Shown: positions 54,307-63,061 of the stretch, piece after piece
How positions within the stretch are numbered: the first letter of the stretch is position 1
Layout of the letters: every line of letters starts with the position of its first letter
DNA from: Pythium myriotylum
Lineage: Eukaryota > Oomycota > Peronosporomycetes > Pythiales > Pythiaceae
Assembly: GCA_023091665.1 (NCBI GenBank)
Contig: JALJCQ010000019.1
Coordinates: 682,001 to 746,000 of the forward strand
Direction of reading: 5' to 3'
Length of the DNA stretch: 64,000 nt
The notes under the pieces: generated by a model
Told to the model about the DNA's origin: nothing
Seen by the model: the letters and a program-made list of their open reading frames with translations, nothing else
Databases searched by the model: none
Translations under genes and position numbers: made by a program

Positions 54307-56579
54307 CGCGAAGAACGATTACGAGAAGCGGAAGAGAGAACCGAATTGTAAATGGAAGGATTAAGAGTCGAGGGGGAGAGCATGCTGCAGAATGCACTCC
54401 CTATCACTGTTCAGGAACGACGATGAGAAATTGAATATCAAGGCTTTTGTGTCTAGTGGTGCAGGGGACGCTCTCCAGACACGCAAGATTTGAAGTTCAA
54501 GACTGTACAAGAAACCCACTCGAGTATGTCAAAATGGCTGTCAATGCGCTGACATAGTCAGCAAGGATGTGCTGATGGAGTTGGTGAGGAAGAGGACTAA
54601 GGCCGCGAATCAAGTTGATGATACAACTGGCGTTGCTAAAAACCAACAATATATGACATGGGGAAAAGGCAACAACGACTGCAAGAAATCTCCTCGAAGA
54701 CCTCGCGAAGGAGATGATCAACGCCGAGGTGAAAGTCCGGTGACGTGTACGATCACTGACACTAAAAGACGTGGCGGAAGCGAATACGGACGACGGCAAC
54801 ATTTACAAAATGTGAGGGAATGTCTCAAGGTGTGATGATTCTGATGATAATTCCGTGTGAGTGAAAGGAAGTATCGATATGATCTACCAGCATGGTTATA
54901 AAGCGCAAGATAATTGACGACTAGTTCAACTGCCAGCCTAAATACGAACGCGATTGAGCGAGGTGCACATGACCGGTCAGCGGGTAGTGAAGCCGAGGAA
55001 GCAACTGAGCACGAGCTCCCACTATGCAAGCGATTTCTGTCATCAGCAAAAAGAAATCGATGCAAGGGAGAAAACGCAACCAGTAACGCGAAGCAACTTT
55101 GATCTTGACTGTGGAGGATGAGTTGAGAACGAAGAAAGCGAATGCAAGGCAGAAATGCGCGATGCTATGGTTCGAGTTGCTAACGTTCTGAGTGGATTTG
55201 GAAAAGAAATGGCGATTTGATTCCATGGTGGTGCGATCAAGCAAACTCGATCATGGCTACAGTCCATCAGTCACGTTGGGTACACTTGAGTACCGAAGTC
55301 AATCGATTTTAGAGAGTACGAGCCGACGCCGATAACAGGAAGCACACCGGACTCACCTGTGGAACAAACCACGAAGCAAAGCGATCGGCAACACCCTCTG
55401 CTTGAATTGGCGATCGTGCGCGCGCGGACCGACGGCTTAGCACAGCCCAATTTGAGCCAGTGAAGGTTGGTAGAAGACAAGGCGGAGGGTGCGCTTCGTT
55501 CGACGATTTCCCTTGTCAATATCGGCAGTACGAAGCTTCTGGAATTGACAATTGAGGTAGTTCGGCGCGATGGTTCGAAATAAGTTCGAAGAACACGGTG
55601 GAAGGGCGCGGTCAAGGTGAAAACCTAGAAGCTCATCGCTGTTGACGCTGTGAACGATCACTGTCATGGTACTGGCGCAGTTCGATCTAGGTTCGAAGAA
55701 CACAACCGAAGGGCGCCACGCGTTTGCGAAGATGGGTTCAGATGAACCCTGAAGCAGCAGGAGTAGATCGGCGAGGAGCGCTGCGCACCCAAGACCTGGC
55801 TGTCGGTTCGAGGCGGTAGAGATGGCAGCGGCGAAGGTAGTGGGGACGGTGGCGATGCTGGGAGAGTGAAACGATTGCTGCGGGCGGAGGAATGTCAAGT
55901 ATGAATGCTGTACATTGCGATTTGAAGGATTACCACTCTGAGATGCTGGAAACGATCACTGTCACTGCTGCCTAGCTACACGCCGACTGCCAACAGGATA
56001 GCGTCGTGATGAAGGTGAATTGAAATCGACGAACGCAGGAACATCAATACAAACACCGACAACGCCGTAGAAGCTGATACACGATGTCAATGCGTGCGTG
56101 CCTAAGCTCGTCAGAAATCAACATGAGTTGAGAAACCGAGTTTTCGCTTAGTCGCGACTTGATAGCTCAATTATTCACCAACCGAGTTCGCACCGATAAT
56201 TCCAAGTGGAACGCCGGGTGAAGCTGACAAATTTGTCATAAACGGAAGAAACAAGAGCCACAACGATTTCACGCGAGCAGACATGCCCGAGACCGATGCA
56301 AGGGAAGATGTGAGAGCGGATTCCAGTTATACCAGAAGATACGGAAGGTGACGGAGCTCCAGTGGGAGTCATCTGCTCTAATTGCTGGCTAAATCAGTCT
56401 ACGATCATTGTCATTGTTCCATGTTGGTTGACGAACTCCAGTGTGATAATCAGTATCTCGAAGGTCAACGAGTAGGTTGTGGCGCGCGGCGACTTGCGAT
56501 TGCAGCACGCAAGAGGTGACGAGTGGAATGAGCAGCATGGATTGGTCGGAGCAGCGATTCGAACGATGCAGACGAAGAA
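54307..56579. other. Subtelomeric repeat-rich spacer
   Basis: 2.3 kb without a convincing gene. It holds four copies or near-copies of the 11-mer motif and a degenerate direct repeat GTTCGAAGAACAC near 55570-55586 and 55692-55704. Short Lys/Arg-rich frames (for example 54569-54835) are not recognisable. Confidence 0.4.
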
Positions 56580-58339
56580 ATGAAACGGCCTCGGTCGAAA
56601 ACCAAGAGGACTCGAGCCTATCAGCCAGTAGACGAGGAAGAGGAGAAAGAAGGATCCACGAGATCACCGCGTAAGAAACGACAAGCCGCCCAACGACCGG
56701 GGACGGCGGAGACTGAAGAACAAGAAGAGGAGGAAAAGGAAGAAGAATCTAAGGGCGACACACGAAGCACTAGCGAAAGAGCTGCGGCGGACAATCAAAG
56801 AAGGACGGTGCGAGTGAAGGACGCTCAAGATCGTCGGTCCTCGTGGGCTAATGGACAGTATGAGAATTGGAATGATACGGAGGCGAAGAATAATTTGCGG
56901 CCCAAGACCAAGCGGCTGACGATGAAGGATCTGGTGGCCAAGTTCAACGATTATTCACAGAAACAAGGGTGGCAGCCACATTCCACTCATACGATCCGCG
57001 CACGGCGTAACAGGGAAGAAGATTCGGCAGCCCGCACGGTTCGGCTGGACAATTTAGATCGCAAGAGGCTGAACATCCTGTTCCACGAGACGAAGAGCTG
57101 GCCCACTGCGACCCGGAAATTTAATGAGGAGCGCGGCACTAATTTATCTCGAGATGCAGCTATTCAAGCCGCAAGGAGAGTGGAGCTGGATGACAGTGGT
57201 CGCGAACGTCTTCGCGAACTGTACGAAGAATTTGAAGACTGGACCTCAGCGCTGGAAGTATTTGTAGCCGAAACAGGGCATACATTGATAAAAGAAACTG
57301 CTCAGTCGCTTTTAGAGCAACAAGCACCTCCTACGCCCGCGCAAGGATTGAAACGACAGCGGTGGACGAACCGGGAGGTGGAACTTCTCAAGGATTATAC
57401 AAATGCATCACACCTCCGGATTCCGGTCGCGTATCGTGACTTTTGCCAGCGGATGGTCGACGAAGAGCCTCGATACCAGGTTCGGTCGTATCAATCATTC
57501 TTGTATCACCTTCATGAGGTGAGGAGAGCTACGATCGAAGAAGGAGCCGACATCTGCCCGTGCCGAGTGTGGACTGAAGATGATTTGAAAGAATTTGAAG
57601 CCTTGGCTCGCAACGCTACATCGAAGTTCAAATTGGTGCGGGATGCAGCGAAACAATTCGACTGCACCCGGCAATTTTTGAACCAAGTGTACGAACAACA
57701 GGTGCGGCCGAGGTTGTTCGTAAATTCAACTAGTCATCAAGCACCGATGGGTGTCAGAGAAGATGACGTGTACACTGAGGCATTCCCGCGTGCAAGAATT
57801 TTTGTGACTTCTGAGACCAACACTGCTATCGACGAGGACCTACGACGGGTAGTAGATGAAGGGCACGTTCCGACCTCAAGAATTCTGCGGATTGGCGAGA
57901 TGCCCAAGGACGTGGGGGTCAAGTATCAACAATACTATCTGCAATATCTGCTGGATCAATGTCAACAGCCCGGGATTGCGATGAGCACCTATGAGAATCG
58001 GCTGTTGGATCAAGCTATGGTCGTGTTCGGCACAACATCAATATTTGGGCGCGAAGATTTATCCAGCTATCCTTGTGTACTGTTGATCAACGATGAAGCG
58101 GCCCAGACTGTCGAATGCTCGGTGATACAAGCCATGCGCCCGGGACCAGGGCTTTCGTCCCCATCGAGGACCCAAACCAACTGCCAGGAAGAGTCGAGTT
58201 CCGGGAAGAGCTGGCGGAGTGGTACGAGGAGGGAGACAAGCGCCACAAGCTGAGCTGGAGTTTCCTGCATGGCTGCAGTTACCTCTACGAGAAGTTCCCG
58301 GGAGTGACGCTGACCGCTCAACATCGGTGCCATCGATAG
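56580..58339 (+). pseudogene. HTH-repeat / SF1 (UPF1-like) helicase chimera, truncated
   Basis: Open frame 56580-58253 from ATG 56580. Residues 1-100 are charged and low-complexity. About 140-380 contains three or four helix-turn-helix or Myb-like blocks (RWTNREVELLKDYT; VWTEDDLKEFEALA). From about residue 400 it becomes a superfamily-1 helicase of the UPF1/SEN1 type: FVTSETNTAIDE (motif Ia), ILRIG, and NDEAAQ (motif II). A one-base frameshift near 58145 moves motif III (DPNQLPG) and motif IV (AQHRCH, usual QHRMH) into the next frame, which stops at about 58339 before motifs V and VI. No Walker A is found. So the helicase is incomplete at both ends. It is the last gene before the telomeric array. 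Confidence 0.65.
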
Positions 58340-58499
58340 ATCGGCGCATGGGTAGCGGGTTTTTACGATTACGAGCTCAGCCATAAAGGGCCGCGCTCTG
58401 AATCGTACTTGAGGTCTGTCCAAGTGGTTTTCGAGATGACAGTGATCGGAGACAGGGAAGAACGAAGTAATCAAGCTCGAATGATGGGAAGAACTCGAA

Positions 58500-58530
58500 T
58501 AGGGTTTAGGGTTTAGGGTTTAGGGTTTAG
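58500..58530 (+). repeat. TTTAGGG telomeric tract 1
   Basis: Four consecutive TTTAGGG-type units on the plus strand, directly after non-repetitive subtelomere. This marks an old chromosome terminus onto which retroelement copies were added. Confidence 0.95.
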
Positions 58531-58580
58531 AGAGGCTTGAAGTGACTTGCAAAGACTTGGTCAGGGAAACTACGACCCAC
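58531..58580 (-). mobile_element. Penelope-like element stub, copy A
   Basis: 50 bp identical to the extreme 3' end of the long copy (starting AGAGGCTTGAAGTGACTTGC on plus), truncated on its 5' side (right) and capped there by TTTAGGG. Confidence 0.85.
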
Positions 58581-58596
58581 AGGGTTTAGGGTTTAG
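58581..58596 (+). repeat. TTTAGGG telomeric tract 2
   Basis: About two telomeric units between stub A and stub B. Confidence 0.9.
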
Positions 58597-58778
58597 AGAG
58601 GCTTGAAGTGACTTGCAAAGACTTGGTCAGGGAAACTACGACCCAAAGAGTTGCTCTATTACAGATGCAGGGGCTCTTTCGACTTGATGTCTTCGTCGGT
58701 GGGCGTCTTCGTGCTGAGTGGAAAATTGAAAACTGAGGAAGACCGCCGACCTCGCCCCCGGGTGCCTACGCTAAAGTC
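58597..58778 (-). mobile_element. Penelope-like element stub, copy B
   Basis: 182 bp of the element's 3' end, same left boundary as copies A, C and D, truncated at CTAAAGTC and followed by telomeric repeats. The heat-shock-element cluster of the long copies is not included. Confidence 0.88.
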
Positions 58779-58802
58779 TAGGGTTTAGGGTTTAGGGTTT
58801 AG
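58779..58802 (+). repeat. TTTAGGG telomeric tract 3
   Basis: About three and a half TTTAGGG units between stub B and long copy C. Confidence 0.93.
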
Positions 58803-59082
58803 AGAGGCTTGAAGTGACTTGCAAAGACTTGGTCAGGGAAACTACGACCCAAAGAGTTGCTCTATTACAGATGCAGGGGCTCTTTCGACTTGATGTCTTC
58901 GTCGGTGGGCGTCTTCGTGCTGAGTGGAAAATTGAAAACTGAGGAAGACCGCCGACCTCGCCCCCGGGTGCCTACGCTAAAGTCCTACGCTAGAGTCCTA
59001 CGCTTCTGGGTTCTAGGGCTGGACAGGAACTTGAGTGTTCTGGGTCTGCGTGTCTGTGCTGCTGGGGTCTTGAGACACGTGA

Positions 59083-59165
59083 GAATATTCGACGTCCTGG
59101 GTTGAACATTCTCGAACATTCTCGGGAATATTCTCGAATGTTCGGTCGAACGTTCTCGAACCTTC
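59083..59165. promoter_or_regulatory. Triple heat-shock-element array in copy C
   Basis: Seven GAAnnTTC octamers at 59083, 59104, 59114, 59126, 59136, 59148 and 59158. The last six form three perfect GAAnnTTCnnGAAnnTTC clusters with a 22-bp period. This is the canonical binding site of trimeric heat-shock factor, repeated in register. A CACGTG palindrome is at 59076-59081. Confidence 0.8.
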
Positions 59166-59203
59166 GACAAACTTTTCGACTGGGTTGGCCGAAATTTTCG
59201 TCT

Positions 59204-59240
59204 GGGTTTAGGGTTTAGGGTAGGGTTTGGGGTTGAGGGT
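59204..59240 (+). repeat. Internal degenerate telomere-like tract, copy C
   Basis: GGGTTTAGGGTTTAGGG followed by imperfect units (GGGTAGGGTTTGGGG). It is repeated at the same place in copy D (62781-62817), so it is part of the repeating unit. It separates the 3' block from the reverse-transcriptase end. Confidence 0.85.
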
Positions 59241-59484
59241 CGGGGATGGGTTGTAGACAGATAGTGCACGATCCGGGCGGCCATTCTTGAATTTGCTCGC
59301 AATATGCCAAGCGTTCGCTGTTACCCTTTCGAGGGGGATCATCCCAAGCCAGCCGCTCCGTGAGCCTTCACTGCACGACCCCATACTCTGTGGCATGGTT
59401 CCAAATGAGTGGGTAGCAGCAAGGCTAAACACGTTCTCGCGCGCTGGAAGGGCACGGTCATCCGTGTCCGGGGTGGTCCAGGCT

Positions 59485-61377
59485 TTAATGCATGGCATCT
59501 CCCGAGCTGTTCTTGAAGTGGTCGTCGTAGATGTTGGCCCTGAACTCTGATGGACAGAGTATGTCTCGGAGGTTCCGTGGACGGCGGTAGCACACAGTGA
59601 TCTTGATGTTGTGGGCTGCGAACTCGTCTTCAATACGGTGGGCTTGATAGATAGCTCGTAGTTGTTTCCGAGTTGGGCCGTTCGGGTCATAAGGCACAGA
59701 CAAGAAGACTTGCTTGGGCTTGCCGAGTTCCGTGGTTGGCCGCGTCGTCTGTTGTGCTTCTTCTTGTAGCTTGGCGATTCTTTCGATGGCGTCGCGGAAA
59801 TGGTCTCTAAGCTGGTTAGAGTTGTATCCGCGAGCTGCCAGGCGCTGGAAGAAGGCTCTGACTTGAGACAGGAAATCTTCCTTCCTGGTGTTCTGGCGGT
59901 AATACTTCTGGACAATGCCGATGATGAGGCCTTTCAGAACGCCTGGAGGGTGTGCGCTTTGAGCCGCGATGTAGAGATAGAGATTGAGCTCTTTCTCATG
60001 AGTTCGAGTCTCGTATCTCGTGTCGGATCGGCGGATTTTGAGGTCAAGAAACGGTGCTTCACGACCGCGTTCCATGTACGTCCAGCGAAGTCCTGGAATC
60101 GTGTTGAGGCGGATCTTGAAGAGTTCGAAAGCACGGGGATCTTTTCCGTCTTGCCAAATCAAAAACACGTCGTCGATGTAGCGCTTGTAGAGCACGATGT
60201 AGTTGCTGAACTCTCGAAGGATGCTTCGCTCGTGATACGCTACGTAGAGTGATGCGTACGTGGGGGCACATGGTGTTCCCATGGCGGTGCCCTTGATTTG
60301 CTTCCACACGCAGTCTCCGAACATGAACAAGTTCTCGTTCATGATGTAGTCGAGACCTTGGACGATCACATTCTCGAAGCGATGCTTCTCTTCTTGGAGC
60401 ATGGCTTTGATTGTTGCGATGCCGATGTTGGTGGGGATGTTGGTGTAGAGCGAGACGGCGTCAAATGTGAACAAACGATGCTTGGGGCTGGGCTGAATCT
60501 GTCGAAGTTCAGTCAGCAGCGTGTCGGAGTCTCGAAGGTACGATGGCTGTCGCTGGAGCATGTCTTGCAACTGGAAATCGATCCACTTCGAGAGACCGGC
60601 TGTCGGTGTTCCGCAGCTGGCAATGATAGGGCGAATGGCGAGATCCTCCTTGTGGAGCTTTATCAGGCCATAGAAGCGTCCTAACTTGCACGAACTTGGA
60701 TTACACTTGATGACAGCAACTTGTCGTTGGATGACTGGATCTTCACGGTACTGGTAGTTGAGTAGCATGTAGATCAGGTTCACTTTGGCTGCGATCCGTT
60801 GGATCTGGGTCTCTGGTCCGTTGGGAAGACGATACAATGGCGTGTATGTCTCCTCGTCACTCAGGTGATCAAGACACATGGAAGTGTACTGTGATCGAAG
60901 CATGAGCGTCGGGCCGAGGTTCTTGTCTGCCTGCACGACCATCAAGTTCGGATCATTTCGTAGCAATCGTAGCAAGTTGCGTTGGTTGCTGTCGAGGTTG
61001 AACTTGTGTCGGAAGGGATACTGTGCAATGAGTTCGGTCGCGTGTGACTTGATCGACTCCAGTAAATCTTCTTGATGGCGTGGCAGGTGGTTTGGCTGGA
61101 AAGCAAGGTTTGGAACGTAGATCTTCGAGTTGTAGTCGCGGTCGCTGGAGTCAGCAAACTGGACTGCAATTCGAAGAGACCGGACGAGTTTGGGGAAGAT
61201 GGTAACTGGCGAGAGGGAAGAGCGTTGCGGCGGAGGTGTCGGGCAGAACTTGAGGTTCAGACCCAGGAGTCTCTTCAGACCTGGTGGAATCTTGGTGCCA
61301 CGTGGTGTGAGATTGTGGAACGCGAGATTGCGAGGCAATGCGTCCACATCACAAGCCCTACGACAGCCGAAGATCAA
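59485..61377 (-). CDS. Penelope-like reverse transcriptase, no GIY-YIG
   Basis: About 630 residues from the first recognisable family residues near 61377; the codon there is TTG, and the frame stays open upstream, without ATG, to a TGA near 61680, overlapping ORF1. Palm motifs: YGLIKLHK, DAVSLYTNIP, GTAMGTPCAPTYASLYVA, catalytic YIDDVFLIW (about 60170) and PFLDLKI. The C-terminus ends soon after RRPRNLRDIL, exactly where endonuclease-bearing Penelope elements continue into GIY-YIG; that domain is absent. This is the plan of telomere-associated Athena/Coprina-type elements. It should copy element RNA onto chromosome 3' ends. Expression probably needs frameshifting from ORF1 or a non-AUG start. 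Confidence 0.85.
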   Translation of the reverse strand: MIFGCRRACDVDALPRNLAFHNLTPRGTKIPPGLKRLLGLNLKFCPTPPPQRSSLSPVTIFPKLVRSLRIAVQFADSSDRDYNSKIYVPNLAFQPNHLPRHQEDLLESIKSHATELIAQYPFRHKFNLDSNQRNLLRLLRNDPNLMVVQADKNLGPTLMLRSQYTSMCLDHLSDEETYTPLYRLPNGPETQIQRIAAKVNLIYMLLNYQYREDPVIQRQVAVIKCNPSSCKLGRFYGLIKLHKEDLAIRPIIASCGTPTAGLSKWIDFQLQDMLQRQPSYLRDSDTLLTELRQIQPSPKHRLFTFDAVSLYTNIPTNIGIATIKAMLQEEKHRFENVIVQGLDYIMNENLFMFGDCVWKQIKGTAMGTPCAPTYASLYVAYHERSILREFSNYIVLYKRYIDDVFLIWQDGKDPRAFELFKIRLNTIPGLRWTYMERGREAPFLDLKIRRSDTRYETRTHEKELNLYLYIAAQSAHPPGVLKGLIIGIVQKYYRQNTRKEDFLSQVRAFFQRLAARGYNSNQLRDHFRDAIERIAKLQEEAQQTTRPTTELGKPKQVFLSVPYDPNGPTRKQLRAIYQAHRIEDEFAAHNIKITVCYRRPRNLRDILCPSEFRANIYDDHFKNSSGDAMH

Positions 61378-61409
61378 ACTGGCGTTGAAGAGATCCGAGC
61401 GGTCGCGTC

Positions 61410-62318
61410 TTATGATCGCGCGGTTTTGGCGCCGCGCGGCGGTTTGTCGGCGGCGTTGCTCCTTTTCCTTTTGCTTGCGCTTCGCGTGTTGCCGTTTCTT
61501 CCGCTGTTTGAGGCGGAAGTTCCCTTTGCGGCGTCGGCCTTTGGTGCAGGGTGCTTCTTGTTCTTGCTGACGGTCGCACCCTTCGCGCCAGCTCTGGCGT
61601 TTTTTCGTTCCTGTTGCTTTGGAACCTTCCGGTCGATACGGAGCTGTCGTAGTTCGTTCTTGATCGATTGTAGCTTGCGATCAATCAACACGTTCACGAG
61701 ATCCTGGTTTGGAGTTTCCACCTCCATGTCGGCAGCCGCGGCTTGCTTGGCTTGCTTGTCGACGAGTCGGATGCTCGCATCAGCTTGGCTGTATCGTTCC
61801 GCAAGCTCAAACTGGGTCAGGCGAGCTTCGAACTCGTCCTTGGCATGGTGGTAGATGTCGACATATGCGTTCTCGTCTCGATCTTCTTCTTCCATGGCAT
61901 CCCAGTTGATAGTGTCATACTTGCCGTTCGGGTCGGCTTTGCATGCGAGCTTGCAGTACTCAAGTGCTCGATCTTGGAAATCGTCTCGGAGCTTCTGAAC
62001 TTGGAGCTCAAGTTGTTCGAGTTCGGCTTTCTGTACGCTGAGGATGAGATCGAAGGCTTGGTGCTGAAACTGTAGCTTCAGAGCATCGAATTGATTCATC
62101 AGCGTGAGCACTCGAGTTGGAAGGGCCGTCTGGAGTTCGTTGGAGACAACAAGCTTGGCCTGTACTCGCAGGGATCTGGGTACTTCTTGGCGTTCGCGTT
62201 GTTGTTGCATCTTGCGGAGGCTCTCTTGCTTCGCGCTGAGCTTCCGGTGCAGCTTCTTATAGCGCTCCAGATACTCCAGGGTGGTCTTCATCAGTGGGCG
62301 CGGCAGACTACGATCCAT
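61410..62318 (-). CDS. ORF1 of Penelope-like element, coiled-coil RNA-binding type
   Basis: 302 residues from ATG 62318 to TAA 61410-61412. The first 230 residues are rich in Lys, Glu, Gln and Leu with long heptad-like coiled-coil stretches (LYLERYKKLHRKLSAKQ-like start; VQKAELEQLELQVQKL). The last 75 residues are strongly basic (KNARAGAKGATVSKNKK; KRKRSNAADKPPRGAKTA), as in nucleic-acid-binding gag-like proteins. No enzymatic motif. Its 3' portion overlaps the open upstream part of the reverse-transcriptase frame by roughly 270 nt. It likely packages element RNA; that role is inferred from composition and position. Confidence 0.7.
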   Translation of the reverse strand: MDRSLPRPLMKTTLEYLERYKKLHRKLSAKQESLRKMQQQRERQEVPRSLRVQAKLVVSNELQTALPTRVLTLMNQFDALKLQFQHQAFDLILSVQKAELEQLELQVQKLRDDFQDRALEYCKLACKADPNGKYDTINWDAMEEEDRDENAYVDIYHHAKDEFEARLTQFELAERYSQADASIRLVDKQAKQAAAADMEVETPNQDLVNVLIDRKLQSIKNELRQLRIDRKVPKQQERKNARAGAKGATVSKNKKHPAPKADAAKGTSASNSGRNGNTRSASKRKRSNAADKPPRGAKTARS

Positions 62319-62369
62319 GGCGATGATGGAGAGTCTTTCCTTAATTGCTTCGTCACGCGGGGCTTGGTC

Positions 62370-62379
62370 TAGGGTTTAG
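62370..62379 (+). repeat. TTTAGGG telomeric tract 4
   Basis: TAGGGTTTAG: just over one unit, separating the 5' end of copy C from the 3' end of copy D. Confidence 0.85.
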
Positions 62380-62659
62380 AGAGGCTTGAAGTGACTTGCA
62401 AAGACTTGGTCAGGGAAACTACGACCCAAAGAGTTGCTCTATTACAGATGCAGGGGCTCTTTCGACTTGATGTCTTCGTCGGTGGGCGTCTTCGTGCTGA
62501 GTGGAAAATTGAAAACTGAGGAAGACCGCCGACCTCGCCCCCGGGTGCCTACGCTAAAGTCCTACGCTAGAGTCCTACGCTTCTGGGTTCTAGGGCTGGA
62601 CAGGAACTTGAGTGTTCTGGGTCTGCGTGTCTGTGCTGCTGGGGTCTTGAGACACGTGA

Positions 62660-62742
62660 GAATATTCGACGTCCTGGGTTGAACATTCTCGAACATTCTC
62701 GGGAATATTCTCGAATGTTCGGTCGAACGTTCTCGAACCTTC
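62660..62742. promoter_or_regulatory. Triple heat-shock-element array in copy D
   Basis: Same seven GAAnnTTC octamers as in copy C, shifted by 3577 bp. In the direction of transcription this array lies about 340-425 bp upstream of copy C's ORF1 ATG (62318), a suitable promoter position. Confidence 0.78.
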
Positions 62743-62780
62743 GACAAACTTTTCGACTGGGTTGGCCGAAATTTTCGTCT

Positions 62781-62817
62781 GGGTTTAGGGTTTAGGGTAG
62801 GGTTTGGGGTTGAGGGT
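62781..62817 (+). repeat. Internal degenerate telomere-like tract, copy D
   Basis: Second instance of the tract seen at 59204-59240. Confidence 0.85.
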
Positions 62818-63061
62818 CGGGGATGGGTTGTAGACAGATAGTGCACGATCCGGGCGGCCATTCTTGAATTTGCTCGCAATATGCCAAGCGTTCGCTGTTA
62901 CCCTTTCGAGGGGGATCATCCCAAGCCAGCCGCTCCGTGAGCCTTCACTGCACGACCCCATACTCTGTGGCATGGTTCCAAATGAGTGGGTAGCAGCAAG
63001 GCTAAACACGTTCTCGCGCGCTGGAAGGGCACGGTCATCCGTGTCCGGGGTGGTCCAGGCT

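Larger units (their letters stand above)
58803..62369 (-). mobile_element. Endonuclease-deficient Penelope-like element, copy C
   Basis: 3567-bp unit in minus orientation with its 3' end at left. It contains a 3' block of about 400 bp with a heat-shock-element cluster, an internal telomere-like tract (59204-59240), the reverse-transcriptase ORF, and ORF1. Only 51 bp precede the ORF1 ATG before a telomeric tract, so the copy is full length or only slightly 5'-truncated. Orientation relative to TTTAGGG is that expected if the element RNA's 3' end was reverse transcribed from a G-rich telomere 3' end. Confidence 0.85.

Noticed and set aside
49900..56500. Pair of LTRs around gag
   Set aside because: No long direct repeat flanking 50887-53059 could be found by eye; an alignment would be needed.
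58631..58705. Hammerhead-ribozyme-like fold on the minus strand of the element 3' block
   Set aside because: CCCA/TGGG and AGAG/CTCT stems flank CCGACGA and GAAA, which is suggestive because Penelope elements often carry hammerheads. But the core has C where U4 is required and stem II only pairs with a bulged base, so it is probably chance.
59208..59915. 235-residue ORF overlapping the RT (also at 62785-63492)
   Set aside because: It is a third-frame shadow of the reverse transcriptase, and part of it translates telomeric repeats.
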